Made by a program: the position numbers and the translations under genes | The notes under the pieces: generated by a model | What the model was told of the DNA's origin: nothing | Seen by the model: the letters and a program-made list of their open reading frames with translations, nothing else | Database searches by the model: none | From: Cyanophora paradoxa | Taxonomy: Eukaryota > Glaucocystophyceae > Cyanophorales > Cyanophoraceae | DNA length: 64,000 nucleotides | Reading direction: 5' to 3' | Assembly: GCA_004431415.1 (NCBI GenBank) | Contig: QPMI01000641.1 | Location: 1-64,000 of the forward strand | Part shown: positions 20,904-28,549 of the stretch, piece after piece | Layout: every line of letters starts with the position of its first letter | How positions within the stretch are numbered: position 1 is the first letter of the stretch

Positions 20904-21932
20904 GATAGGGTGGGCGGGTGGGGTGAGGTGGGGCATTTTTTGAATTCCCTAAAATGTTTCACTCCCAAAAATTCTTGGTCAAAAAAGACCCCACCCAACC
21001 CCACTTACCCCACCCTGTATTATTCTCTTTATCTATGATTGATTTCAATGTAATTTAAATATAAATATGTATGATTGAGTATGTTAAATTAATACTGGAT
21101 GGGGTGTGAGGGTGGGGTGTGAGTGGTATCGGTATGGTAGTCCAATCTAAGATGGCACACATAAAATCATGATGTGTTATTTTTACTTCCGGTTTGATAC
21201 TTATCGGACTTCGATAACTTCGATAGGGTGGGGCGGGTGGGGTGAGGTGGGGCATTTTTTTGAATTCCCTAAAATAATTCCCCCTCAAAAATTCTTGGTC
21301 AAAAAAGACCCCACCCAACCCCACTTACCCCACCCTGTATCTTTTATTATATTTATGATTGATTTCAATGTAATTAATGTATAAAGTATAGAGATTATGT
21401 ATGTTAAATTAATACCGGGTGGGGTGTGAGGGTGGGGTGTGAAGGTGGTATCTGCCAACGAATTAACAATTACGATATTGAACCGACGTGATACCGACGT
21501 GATACCGACGAGATATGATATATTCAGATCGTATTAGAACGGCGCGATCACTAAGAAAAACAAGTATCATGTGCTGTATATTTCGCGATCCCTGAATCGC
21601 GAATCGATAGGGTGGGGTGAGAAAGTGGGGGCACCACCCTCACTGTATACACTGTGATATGATCGCAATCCCGATGTAGCCTACTATGATATCGTGCGGA
21701 CTTCGATAGGGTGGGGTAAGTGGGGTGAGGTGGGGCATTTTTTTGAATCCCTTAAATTTTTGGGGGTCAAATATTTTTGGGCAAAAAAGACCCCACCCAA
21801 CCCACCCTCCCCACCCTGTATTACTTATCGATACACCTCACTTATTTCAATGTATAAACTCTATTAAATTAGATAGTAAATATGTATAGAAATAACGAGA
21901 TTGTAGTATAGGGTGGGGTGTAGGGTGGGGGC
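20904..21932. repeat. Three G-rich palindromic modules in the left TIR
   Basis: Units at 20904-21121, 21221-21448 and 21705-21932. Each begins GATAGGGTGGG, runs through GTGAGGTGGGGCATTTTTT, then a complementary half (AAAAAAGACCCCACCCAA to CACCCTGTA), so the first ~117 bp form an imperfect palindrome. An AT-rich spacer with TTTCAATGT follows, and the unit closes with a G-rich stretch of the type GGTGGGGTGT(GA)GGGTGGGG. A partial extra piece is at 21606-21650. The modules are not coding in any consistent frame. Confidence 0.85.
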
Positions 21933-22174
21933 AAAATGCAAACTGAATCAGTGCGATATAATTTAGTGAACACAAAGTGGATATGAAGTGGATACGAAGT
22001 GGATACGAAGGGGATAAGTGCGCCCCGCCCACTATGCAAGATACATGCAAACTACATGCGAGTTCTATGAAAACAATAACGATTTAGTCATGTATATATT
22101 TCGTATATATGTCCGCACCTCCGTGTGTGTGATCCCGCACAACTTTGCTTTTTTGTGTTTTTTTTGTTTTTTTC

Positions 22175-22540
22175 TCATATGGCAACATATACATATATAC
22201 TAGCCGGGTCTCGTTTGCGGGATAGGTGCGGCGCATTAATCTGAACGACCTCTTGCCGGCTATACCACTCTTGCAATTTCTTATAATTCTCGTCGGGCAG
22301 CTCTTGCCGTAGCTTAGTGATCCCTTTGAAACCGGTTTGCGGATCGTAGAATTTACGCGCGATTTTCGATTGCTCCGGGACAGCAAGGGCTACGGGCACG
22401 TCGCGGGGCACCAAAGCCTTTAAATCAGACCGCTTTACTATGCGGCTCTCTTTATTCTCTTTCGGCACGGGGATCGGCAATGTGCTCCCCTCTAAATCTT
22501 GCGATCGTCTTACTATGGGCGGTCTTGACATCCTTGTCAT
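22175..22540 (-). CDS. Integrase N-terminal-like protein, catalytic core absent
   Basis: 121 residues, next to the left TIR. Residues about 60-110 (ARKFYDPQTGFKGITKL, then EWYSRQEVVQINAP) match the N-terminal module that precedes the DDE core in retroviral-type integrases of Polintons and virophages, where a YDP..GF..I.KL start is followed by W...Q...QI or LHKP. After this point the protein reads a few unrelated residues (PASIYVYVAI) and stops in AT-rich sequence 127 bp from the TIR. No D-D-E core is visible on either strand between here and the TIR. It may be a truncated integrase or a free-standing DNA-binding module of the same family. The 6-bp target duplication implies that such an enzyme acted at insertion, perhaps in trans. 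The start is the first ATG. Confidence 0.5.
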   Translation of the reverse strand: MTRMSRPPIVRRSQDLEGSTLPIPVPKENKESRIVKRSDLKALVPRDVPVALAVPEQSKIARKFYDPQTGFKGITKLRQELPDENYKKLQEWYSRQEVVQINAPHLSRKRDPASIYVYVAI

Positions 22541-22603
22541 CAGACAATAAAAAAGATCAATGTAACATTTTACATGCAGGCGACAAGAAAAGGTATTGTT
22601 TGT

Positions 22604-23259
22604 TTACGGTAAATCAGGGCGGAAGATCTTAACAACGATGCTGTTTCTATCGTATGTAAACCACCCATTATGCTTGTCCCACGATGCCCCGTTTTCCTTT
22701 AAGAATTTGCGCAAGGTCGCCCGAGATTTAATAGTTAATCCATGCGCTTCGAATTTAGGATAGGACTGTGAAAGGTCTCTCCGCGGCACATCTAAATAAA
22801 CGCGCCGCATCGCTTCCTGACGTTCACGCTCACGCCTCTTTTCTGACTTCTGAGCCTGAGCATGAATCAGTGCGAATAGAAGATCGCCTGAATTCGCATC
22901 TAATCCAGATTCTTCAAATACTTTAACAGGGTCGATCACTTCCACAAAATCGGCAGCAATTACGTTGGGGTCTTCTTCGAATAACTCCTTCTCTCCTCGT
23001 GCGGTATTTCCGGATACGTAAACCAGAAAAAGCGATTGTCGACCATTTTCCCATACATTCTATTAGGGTTTGCAGGAAAATAGCCGATCACGGAGAAAAG
23101 TATGTTTTGAATATCCATCAGACTAACAAGACGGATAATCGTATTCATTTGTTCATCATTCAGACCAAGAAAGGTAGCGAATACAGGGTTGCCTTCTTTT
23201 AGAATGCTCATTATCGATCGGTGGCGCTGACGTTCGTCGCCTTCAATTGCGTTGTCCAT
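22604..23259 (-). CDS. Unknown viral protein, one apparent frameshift
   Basis: Two minus-strand frames make one probable gene of about 215 residues. The first part (23259 down to 22960) starts MDNAIEGDERQRH and includes FLGLNDEQMNTIIRLVSLMD. The frame breaks near 22985-22990 in a GAGGAGAG run; the alternative frame reads on through EEDPNVIAADFVEVIDP into the second part, which ends IVVKIFRPDLP at 22604. The continuity of acidic then basic sequence across the shift suggests a single-base loss rather than two genes. I recognise no domain. A TTTTCTC-type promoter box lies at 23266-23296 directly upstream, as for the polymerase and primase genes, so it probably belongs to the replication group. 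Confidence 0.6.
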
Positions 23260-23265
23260 TGTCGC

Positions 23266-23296
23266 CTTTTACTTTAAGCTGAGAAAATATTTTCCT
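23266..23296 (-). promoter_or_regulatory. Early-type promoter box upstream of the 22604-23259 gene
   Basis: On the gene strand AAAATATTTTCTC is followed by a CTTAAAGTAAAA element just before the ATG at 23259. The same two-part box recurs before the genes starting at 26928, 31168, 31608 and 31800. Confidence 0.6.
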
Positions 23297-23379
23297 GTTG
23301 CCTAAATGTAGCGCGTTCTCCTTAAATCATTTTCTGTTGCCCACGGGCTTTCAATTTTTACAGCGATCGTGGTGAGACT

Positions 23380-23500
23380 CTCACGTTTACTGTCAATAAA
23401 ATCAGTTTACCTGAGCGTTTATTGTCACGATTTTCACAATTGTTGTAAACTTTACAAGTAAACACTGTAAAATGCGCAATAAAAACGTGCAGTAAACAGT
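23380..23500. promoter_or_regulatory. Cluster of GTTTAC/GTAAAC words in a divergent intergenic gap
   Basis: Five copies of GTTTAC or its complement lie within about 120 bp (first near 23386, last near 23491), separating the minus-strand gene starting at 23259 from the plus-strand small ORF starting at 23504. Repeated short words next to the polymerase gene could be protein-binding sites or part of a replication origin; this is inference only. Confidence 0.35.
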
Positions 23501-23503
23501 AGA

Positions 23504-23668
23504 ATGGACGCCCCGGTATGGGACGCGCACCCGATCCCTAATTACTTCCTAATTGAACCCGACGACCCCTTTTTACGGTGCATATGGCTTCTCCATATCC
23601 TAAGGCGACAGCTCCTTCAATTAGAGCGCAAACCAAGAAAAAGAACGCACGATAAGATAGACGACTAA
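23504..23668 (+). CDS. Small hypothetical protein, 54 residues
   Basis: An ATG frame on the plus strand, starting MDAPVWDAHPIPNYF and ending KPRKRTHDKIDD. It has a short hydrophobic centre (LRCIWLLHIL) and a strongly basic tail. It converges on the polymerase gene and overlaps its stop by 4 bp, which is compact viral spacing. I recognise no family. The frame is short enough to arise by chance, so the call rests on position and composition. Confidence 0.35.
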   Translation: MDAPVWDAHPIPNYFLIEPDDPFLRCIWLLHILRRQLLQLERKPRKRTHDKIDD

Positions 23669-26600
23669 CAGCCGAATGGAAGGCTATGTATGCCGTCGCC
23701 TGATATGCAGCGCTTGCTATCGAATTGGGTCAGCGCTATCCGCTTGCTCTCCAAATCATATAAGTGGTGGCATCGCCGTTGCTTGTTTACTACTGTTACT
23801 GTTTTTGTGATCCCGTCAAATAGGCAGCGCTTAAAGTCGTCGAAATGCACCTCTTTCGAGGCTGTCCCGCTCATTTTTACCTTGTCGTAGCTCTCGGTGC
23901 GGAAAGCATATAGCTTCGGTCGCAGCCCCACATACTCCACTATCTTGACGTCGGGCATCTCATTTTTATATTTACCGGGAACCATCCGGTTCTCGGGATT
24001 ATAAGGGCAATCTAAATGAGGGCTGATCGCTCGCATGCCCGCTTCCAGATCCGCGGTCTCTATATACAGACAGAACGAGTCGGTATCGTGGAACAGCAGC
24101 TGAGCTTGCGAGAAAGTCGGTCGGATCACGTCGTAAAAGAAGCTATAATTATGGAGCTTCGCGGCATCCAGCACATAAGCGCCAATCGCAACCGGTTTAT
24201 CGAGTTTTACGTGTTTGCTATACATTTCGAATGCGACCGCAGTCTCGTTTAATACATTCGTCGCTTTTACCAGTGGGCTCGCGGCGTATTTCTTAAACAG
24301 CTTCGTGCTATTCGCGATCTTTACCACTGAGCGCCCTCGACACGATTCCAGGCATTTACCGTAAATAGCATTGTTCATTAATTTAAAGAAGTCGCTCTCG
24401 AATTTATTCCGGGCTTCCTTTCGCAGTTTCGTGTTTAGATCTATATAGGGCTTCATAAATGCAGCGGTTGCAAACGAGAGCACACGGTGGATCTTAGTAA
24501 CTACGATCCCCTTTTTTACCATATAGAGCAGCATCGGCTGAGAAACGACGTAATTATATTTCGGGGTAAATGAGGCGATCAGCTTCGGATCTTTACTGAG
24601 CTTCTCGCCGCTAATCTCCAAAAGCCCACGCTGATATTTGCCGAGCATGTCCGCAGTAATTACCTCTTTACTCACAATTAAAGGGAAATCGCGATGGTCA
24701 GCCTTTAAATAGTCCGGATAGGCAAGGTCGACCTCTATAAATGCACTCCGCCCTACAACCTCGGTAAAAGCCGTGCTTGTGTCGTCCCAGCGATAGTCCC
24801 CGACCGGTAAAGGCTGACTGAGCGCATAGCCATACAGATTATTCGCATCCAATAGCACTATATGTTTATCCTCGCTATTAGCCTCGGCATATCGTGTGGG
24901 CATGGTCGCAAAGCCGCCCCTAATTGCCCGCTCAATAAATTCGTATTGATCCGCATCGCTGATCTGTTCTATCGCGACCCTCGTATGCTTTAACATCGCG
25001 TCCCACGATAGTCCCGGTGCGCTCACATAATGCGTGGGATCCAGTCCGTATTGCTCATGGGCGAGCATGCTGAATTTACCGAATTTTACCATGAGATCAT
25101 TAACATCGGACGCCTGAAAATCCATGAAATTCGAGGCGTCTATAAACTTGTAAAGTCCCCACTGTAAAGAGAGATACTCGTCGAAATTCTTACTCAGGAT
25201 CTCGACCCGCAGCTTATCGTCTTGCTGTGCGATTTTCCTGAATATAGCATGCCCGCACTCGTCCATCCGATCAATGACCACGGCTACTTTCGTTTGCTTT
25301 GAGATCCGCCTATGTAAATTGCATTTTCGGCAAGCTTTCCCTATATAATCGCCGCTTTGGTGACAGTGATCGCGCACAGGGAAGTTTTCGTGGGTAAACC
25401 GCTGATTGCATATATAGCAGTGCTTGGTGAGCTTATAGGCTTGCTTTTGCGCCTCTGTGAGCGGGATCATAGGCGTGTTGGTAAATAGGGTATTAAGCAT
25501 CTCGCGACACAGATCCCCTAACGTGGTAAACATCTGTCCCAGCGGATCCACGCCCTCGAATTCGTGATTTTCAACATGAGAGCCCATAACAACATTAAGT
25601 GCCACCGACTTTACCTCTCGCTTGGTTCGATTTGGTTCATTAGGAACCGGCACCGACTCCATCTCTACCTTGCAGTAGCAGACAGTAGGAAGCCACACCA
25701 TTTTCCTTAGGTGTTGCAGTCCGAAAGTAATAAAGCTTCCGGGCTCCGGGCATTTACCTTTACTCAGCCGCCAATCGATACAGCGATTAGAGTCGGTGTG
25801 GCTATCGAGTTTCTCCTGTGATCTAAACCGGGACAAACAGGTTTCGCAGTAGAAAATGCGCCCGTCGTTTGCTTTATCAAAGGTGGTCTTTAATAGGCGG
25901 CTCAGTGACATAATCGTAATATAGTGACCCTGTCCGTTTGCGTCCTCGATCAGCAGCAGGTTTACCTTCGATTTACGACGCGGATTACTTGACATGTGCA
26001 GTGGGTAAAAGGTTTGGGTCGCATTGTCGGCGCCATATATATTAATCGACAGCTCGGGATTATTATCCTCGAAACGATCTATTAATGCAGCATCGCAAGC
26101 CACCGGGAAATTAATGCCTGAGAAGTCCAGCTCAGTCATCCACCGCCTATATTGGAACGGATCGTTACGTTTGTGTCTGTTTATGTCGTTTCTGTGCAGC
26201 CATGCGAGAATAGCGTAATTAAAACAGTCGTGACCATCGATATTCTTAATATTTACTGTGGCTCGCTTTAATCCAATCCATTCGGGGGTCTCAATGTAGC
26301 AGCCGCCCATCGGCGCATACGACAAAACGGCGACATGTAGCTTATCTAATTTACTTAGCCGGTAGCTGTCGACCTGTATCATCTGTTCATTCATTTGCTG
26401 AGCTACACCCACTAACTCAGTGAGAATATTGCGCGACCTTGTGATTACGAAATAATCGCTGTAAATGTGTTTGGTGATAAAAACGTTAGGATCACTCACT
26501 TTTACGTATCGGCAGATGAAAGTAAGTCGCACCTTAATAGCTTTAAGCTCGTCCAGCCGTTCTTTCAGCCGCCCAGGCAGATTTGCAGCGATGGTAGTGA

Positions 26601-26928
26601 GAAATTCCACCGGATCTAAGATTATCTGTTCATCCGCCTTATAGCTATACCAGGCGTATGCTTTATTCATTGCAAAACCGTCTTCCTCATCGGGTTCTAT
26701 GACGGCTAAGCGCCGCCCTTCGGTATAGAAGCGCTCCACATTTTCCAGGCGATTGTAGAGCTCGTCGGCAATATTCGCAAGGTTAGCTAAGCGGGGTTTT
26801 CGATCTAAGATCGCCGCCCTCCGATCGTATTCGGCTTCGGTGATCTCCCCAGTGACTAAAAGACTACCTAACAAGCCTAATATTTCGTCTTTTTTCTCTT
26901 TTATAAGGCGATTAGTTTGGCGGGGCAT
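23665..26928 (-). CDS. polB: Protein-primed-type family B DNA polymerase (pPolB)
   Basis: 1,087 residues, the element's replicative polymerase, of the DNA_pol_B_2 family found in Polintons, PLVs, linear plasmids and adenoviruses. Polymerase motifs are intact: motif A DANNLYGYALSQPLP (about 694), motif B KLMNNAIYG (about 849) and motif C DTDS (948-951), with a C-terminal FDSKRCISGDG typical of the family. Upstream lie a C2H2-like YCETCLSRF segment and a C..C/H-C zinc module (CYICNQRF to KACRKCN, about 500-545). The exonuclease sites look degenerate: the position of the usual YADFE reads YCKVEM, and the usual HN..GYDSH reads IDRMDECGH. An early-type promoter box ends 1 bp before the start. Protein priming is a family expectation; no terminal protein was identified. 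Confidence 0.92.
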   Translation of the reverse strand: MPRQTNRLIKEKKDEILGLLGSLLVTGEITEAEYDRRAAILDRKPRLANLANIADELYNRLENVERFYTEGRRLAVIEPDEEDGFAMNKAYAWYSYKADEQIILDPVEFLTTIAANLPGRLKERLDELKAIKVRLTFICRYVKVSDPNVFITKHIYSDYFVITRSRNILTELVGVAQQMNEQMIQVDSYRLSKLDKLHVAVLSYAPMGGCYIETPEWIGLKRATVNIKNIDGHDCFNYAILAWLHRNDINRHKRNDPFQYRRWMTELDFSGINFPVACDAALIDRFEDNNPELSINIYGADNATQTFYPLHMSSNPRRKSKVNLLLIEDANGQGHYITIMSLSRLLKTTFDKANDGRIFYCETCLSRFRSQEKLDSHTDSNRCIDWRLSKGKCPEPGSFITFGLQHLRKMVWLPTVCYCKVEMESVPVPNEPNRTKREVKSVALNVVMGSHVENHEFEGVDPLGQMFTTLGDLCREMLNTLFTNTPMIPLTEAQKQAYKLTKHCYICNQRFTHENFPVRDHCHQSGDYIGKACRKCNLHRRISKQTKVAVVIDRMDECGHAIFRKIAQQDDKLRVEILSKNFDEYLSLQWGLYKFIDASNFMDFQASDVNDLMVKFGKFSMLAHEQYGLDPTHYVSAPGLSWDAMLKHTRVAIEQISDADQYEFIERAIRGGFATMPTRYAEANSEDKHIVLLDANNLYGYALSQPLPVGDYRWDDTSTAFTEVVGRSAFIEVDLAYPDYLKADHRDFPLIVSKEVITADMLGKYQRGLLEISGEKLSKDPKLIASFTPKYNYVVSQPMLLYMVKKGIVVTKIHRVLSFATAAFMKPYIDLNTKLRKEARNKFESDFFKLMNNAIYGKCLESCRGRSVVKIANSTKLFKKYAASPLVKATNVLNETAVAFEMYSKHVKLDKPVAIGAYVLDAAKLHNYSFFYDVIRPTFSQAQLLFHDTDSFCLYIETADLEAGMRAISPHLDCPYNPENRMVPGKYKNEMPDVKIVEYVGLRPKLYAFRTESYDKVKMSGTASKEVHFDDFKRCLFDGITKTVTVVNKQRRCHHLYDLESKRIALTQFDSKRCISGDGIHSLPFGC

Positions 26929-26955
26929 CTTTTACTTTAAGGGAACATTTTAATT
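26929..26955 (-). promoter_or_regulatory. Early-type promoter box of the polymerase gene
   Basis: Gene-strand sequence TTAAAATGTTCCCTTAAAG then TAAAAG and the ATG. The CTTAAAGTAAAA half matches the box at 23266-23296 almost exactly; the TTTTCTC half is weaker (TGTTCCC). Confidence 0.5.
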
Positions 26956-26970
26956 TCGGGAAAGGACGCG

Positions 26971-27288
26971 TTACATTCGCATAAACTGAATCCAACTTAC
27001 CGGATTCGAAATGTCGACATCAAATGAGGATGCTCCCCTTCTCTGAAAATTATAGCAGAATTCACAATGAAAACCTTGTGATATTGGTATGAGTTTTTCC
27101 GTATCTCCACAGATCATACAACAGTTGCCCGTTCCTGTTCGTTTATACATTGATTGGGCTATGGCTTGTTGGAATGGTGTTAATTTCAACTCGCCAACAT
27201 TTGCATCTATCATAGATACAACCGGGCGCCCACTTGTTGCGCCAACTATCGTGCTACGCTGACGTTTGCTTTTGCTTTTCTTACCCAT
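26971..27288 (-). CDS. Small zinc-ribbon protein
   Basis: 105 residues if started at the ATG at 27288, which puts the basic run GKKSKSKRQRS at the N-terminus; an in-frame ATG at 27324 would add 12 residues. Two CxxC pairs, CCMICGDTE and HCEFCYNF, are spaced like a zinc ribbon in the C-terminal half. It lies 42 bp upstream of the polymerase start on the same strand and diverges from the 27435 gene. A nucleic-acid-binding or transcription role is plausible from the basic tail plus zinc ribbon, but no specific family is recognised. Confidence 0.65.
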   Translation of the reverse strand: MGKKSKSKRQRSTIVGATSGRPVVSMIDANVGELKLTPFQQAIAQSMYKRTGTGNCCMICGDTEKLIPISQGFHCEFCYNFQRRGASSFDVDISNPVSWIQFMRM

Positions 27289-27434
27289 TGTTATAACTAT
27301 TTTTAGAGGCTCTTTTAAAATCACATCAATTTTTGCATCGGGAGTGATTCATCCGATGCCGAATGTCGGAAATCATTTAAAGAGAACTCAAAAAATGACA
27401 TGAAAAACGTTTTCCGTCTGTTATTGTAAAGAGC

Positions 27435-28289
27435 ATGGCGGCGAAACCGATGTCATATTTGGAGCGCTTAAAGGAAGCCTTGCGCGACCTGTGTGGCTCT
27501 GATGATTTCCATGACTATGTAAGCTTAGGAAGTAACAAAAACCTTGGGTTGCTCTCAACCAAACTGAAAAAATACGATTTAGACCTACATCATCTCCCTC
27601 GGGATTCCCCTACATGTGCATGCACGCATGATATAGTGGAGCAGTGTTATATATTGCATGTCGCCAAAAAGATCCCTGTTGTGGTCGGAAATTGCTGTAT
27701 AAAACGCTTTATTCCCAAAGAGTTCCGCTGTGATGTCTGTAAGCACTGTGGGGATCGTCACAGGAACCGCAAAGACAACTACTGTAAGAAATGTCGCCCA
27801 CTCATTGCACGTCAGAGGTGGATCGAAGAACAGCATGAACGACTGAAAGAAGAAGAAGCGGAGAGAGAGCAAAGAGCAGAACGCATAAGGTTGTTTGAGG
27901 AACACCAGAGGTTGTTTGAGGAACACCAAAGGCGCCTCAGGGACGAAAAATGGCTTGAACGCTTTCAGAAAGAAATGAATTTAAGAGAGTTCGCGATGTG
28001 GGCAACAGACTTCATTGAATCCATGGAAGAAAGCCGTGAGGAAGATATTGAGAAGTTCAGAGCTGATAGAAAGAAATTCGTCGACAGGTTAGCCAAATGC
28101 AGCTCAATCGATGGGGTTCAGGTTACCATAGGTTTTCGAGTCCCATTGAACAGGAAGGATATACCAAAATCCCTCAATTGCAATAGGGTTAGGGTTTTCA
28201 CATGGGAAACGTCTAATGTCGAGCAAACTATTGAACTACTCAAAAAACACTTCACGATGGATTATATAAACATAACCGTAGAAACGTAA
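27435..28289 (+). CDS. Zinc-binding protein with giant-virus-type C.C..I...VGN.C module
   Basis: 284 residues. The N-terminal part has CACTHDIVEQCYILH followed by IPVVVGNCCIKRF, the pattern of a small cysteine module seen repeatedly in large DNA viruses and their satellites. It is followed by a second zinc cluster (CDVCKHCGDRHRNRK to YCKKC, about 100-125), a charged coiled-coil segment with a perfect repeat of RLFEEHQ (about 155-170), and a C-terminal domain ending DYINITVET. Upstream AACGTTTTCCG and TGTAAAG resemble the early boxes of minus-strand genes. It is one of the few plus-strand genes in the left half and converges on the primase gene across a G-rich module. Function unknown; nucleic-acid binding is an inference. 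Confidence 0.75.
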   Translation: MAAKPMSYLERLKEALRDLCGSDDFHDYVSLGSNKNLGLLSTKLKKYDLDLHHLPRDSPTCACTHDIVEQCYILHVAKKIPVVVGNCCIKRFIPKEFRCDVCKHCGDRHRNRKDNYCKKCRPLIARQRWIEEQHERLKEEEAEREQRAERIRLFEEHQRLFEEHQRRLRDEKWLERFQKEMNLREFAMWATDFIESMEESREEDIEKFRADRKKFVDRLAKCSSIDGVQVTIGFRVPLNRKDIPKSLNCNRVRVFTWETSNVEQTIELLKKHFTMDYINITVET

Positions 28290-28330
28290 GCCGATTGTAT
28301 ACGTGGTAAATAGCTGACTTTTTTGTTTTT

Positions 28331-28549
28331 CGATAGGGTGGGGAGGGTGGGGTGAGGTGGGGCATTTTTTGAGTTCCAATAAAAAATTCTCCCACCCAAA
28401 AATTTTGGGCAAAAAAGACCCCACCCAACCCCACCCTCCCCACCCTGTATTAAGAACTATACTTTACACTGAATTCAATGTGTTTTAAGTTATAAAAATA
28501 AGATATATCAATGTTAGAATGAAACCAGGTGGGGTGTAGGGTGGGGTCA
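28331..28549. repeat. Internal solo copy of the TIR G-rich palindromic module
   Basis: Same layout as the TIR modules: GATAGGGTGGGGAGGG, GTGAGGTGGGGCATTTTTT, AAAAAAGACCCCACCCAA, CACCCTGTA, then AT-rich sequence with TTCAATGT, then GGTGGGGTGTAGGGTGGGG. It lies between two convergent genes and its last G-tract runs into the stop codon of the primase-helicase gene. It could act as a bidirectional transcription end, or be a transposed or recombined TIR piece. Confidence 0.85.

Larger units (their letters stand above)
20574..22048 (+). repeat. Left terminal inverted repeat
   Basis: 1,475 bp, the reverse complement of 45233-46711. The two copies are almost identical; the differences I found are four single missing bases in the left copy, each in a homopolymer (near 20914, 20940, 21765 and 21800), which accounts for the 4-bp length difference. 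It contains the terminal hairpin, an AT-rich stretch (20640-20880), three G-rich palindromic modules, and near its inner end a short direct repeat (GTGGATACGAA-type words at 21978-22012). No convincing gene lies inside it. Confidence 0.95.

Noticed and set aside
20850-22050. Short open frames within the TIRs, present in both copies
   Set aside because: They translate the G/C-rich palindromic modules (repeated HLTPP or GWGEVGHF strings), differ between module copies by frame, and have no promoter box.
24016-26218. Plus-strand frames opposite the polymerase gene
   Set aside because: They are short and lie entirely inside a well-supported minus-strand gene.
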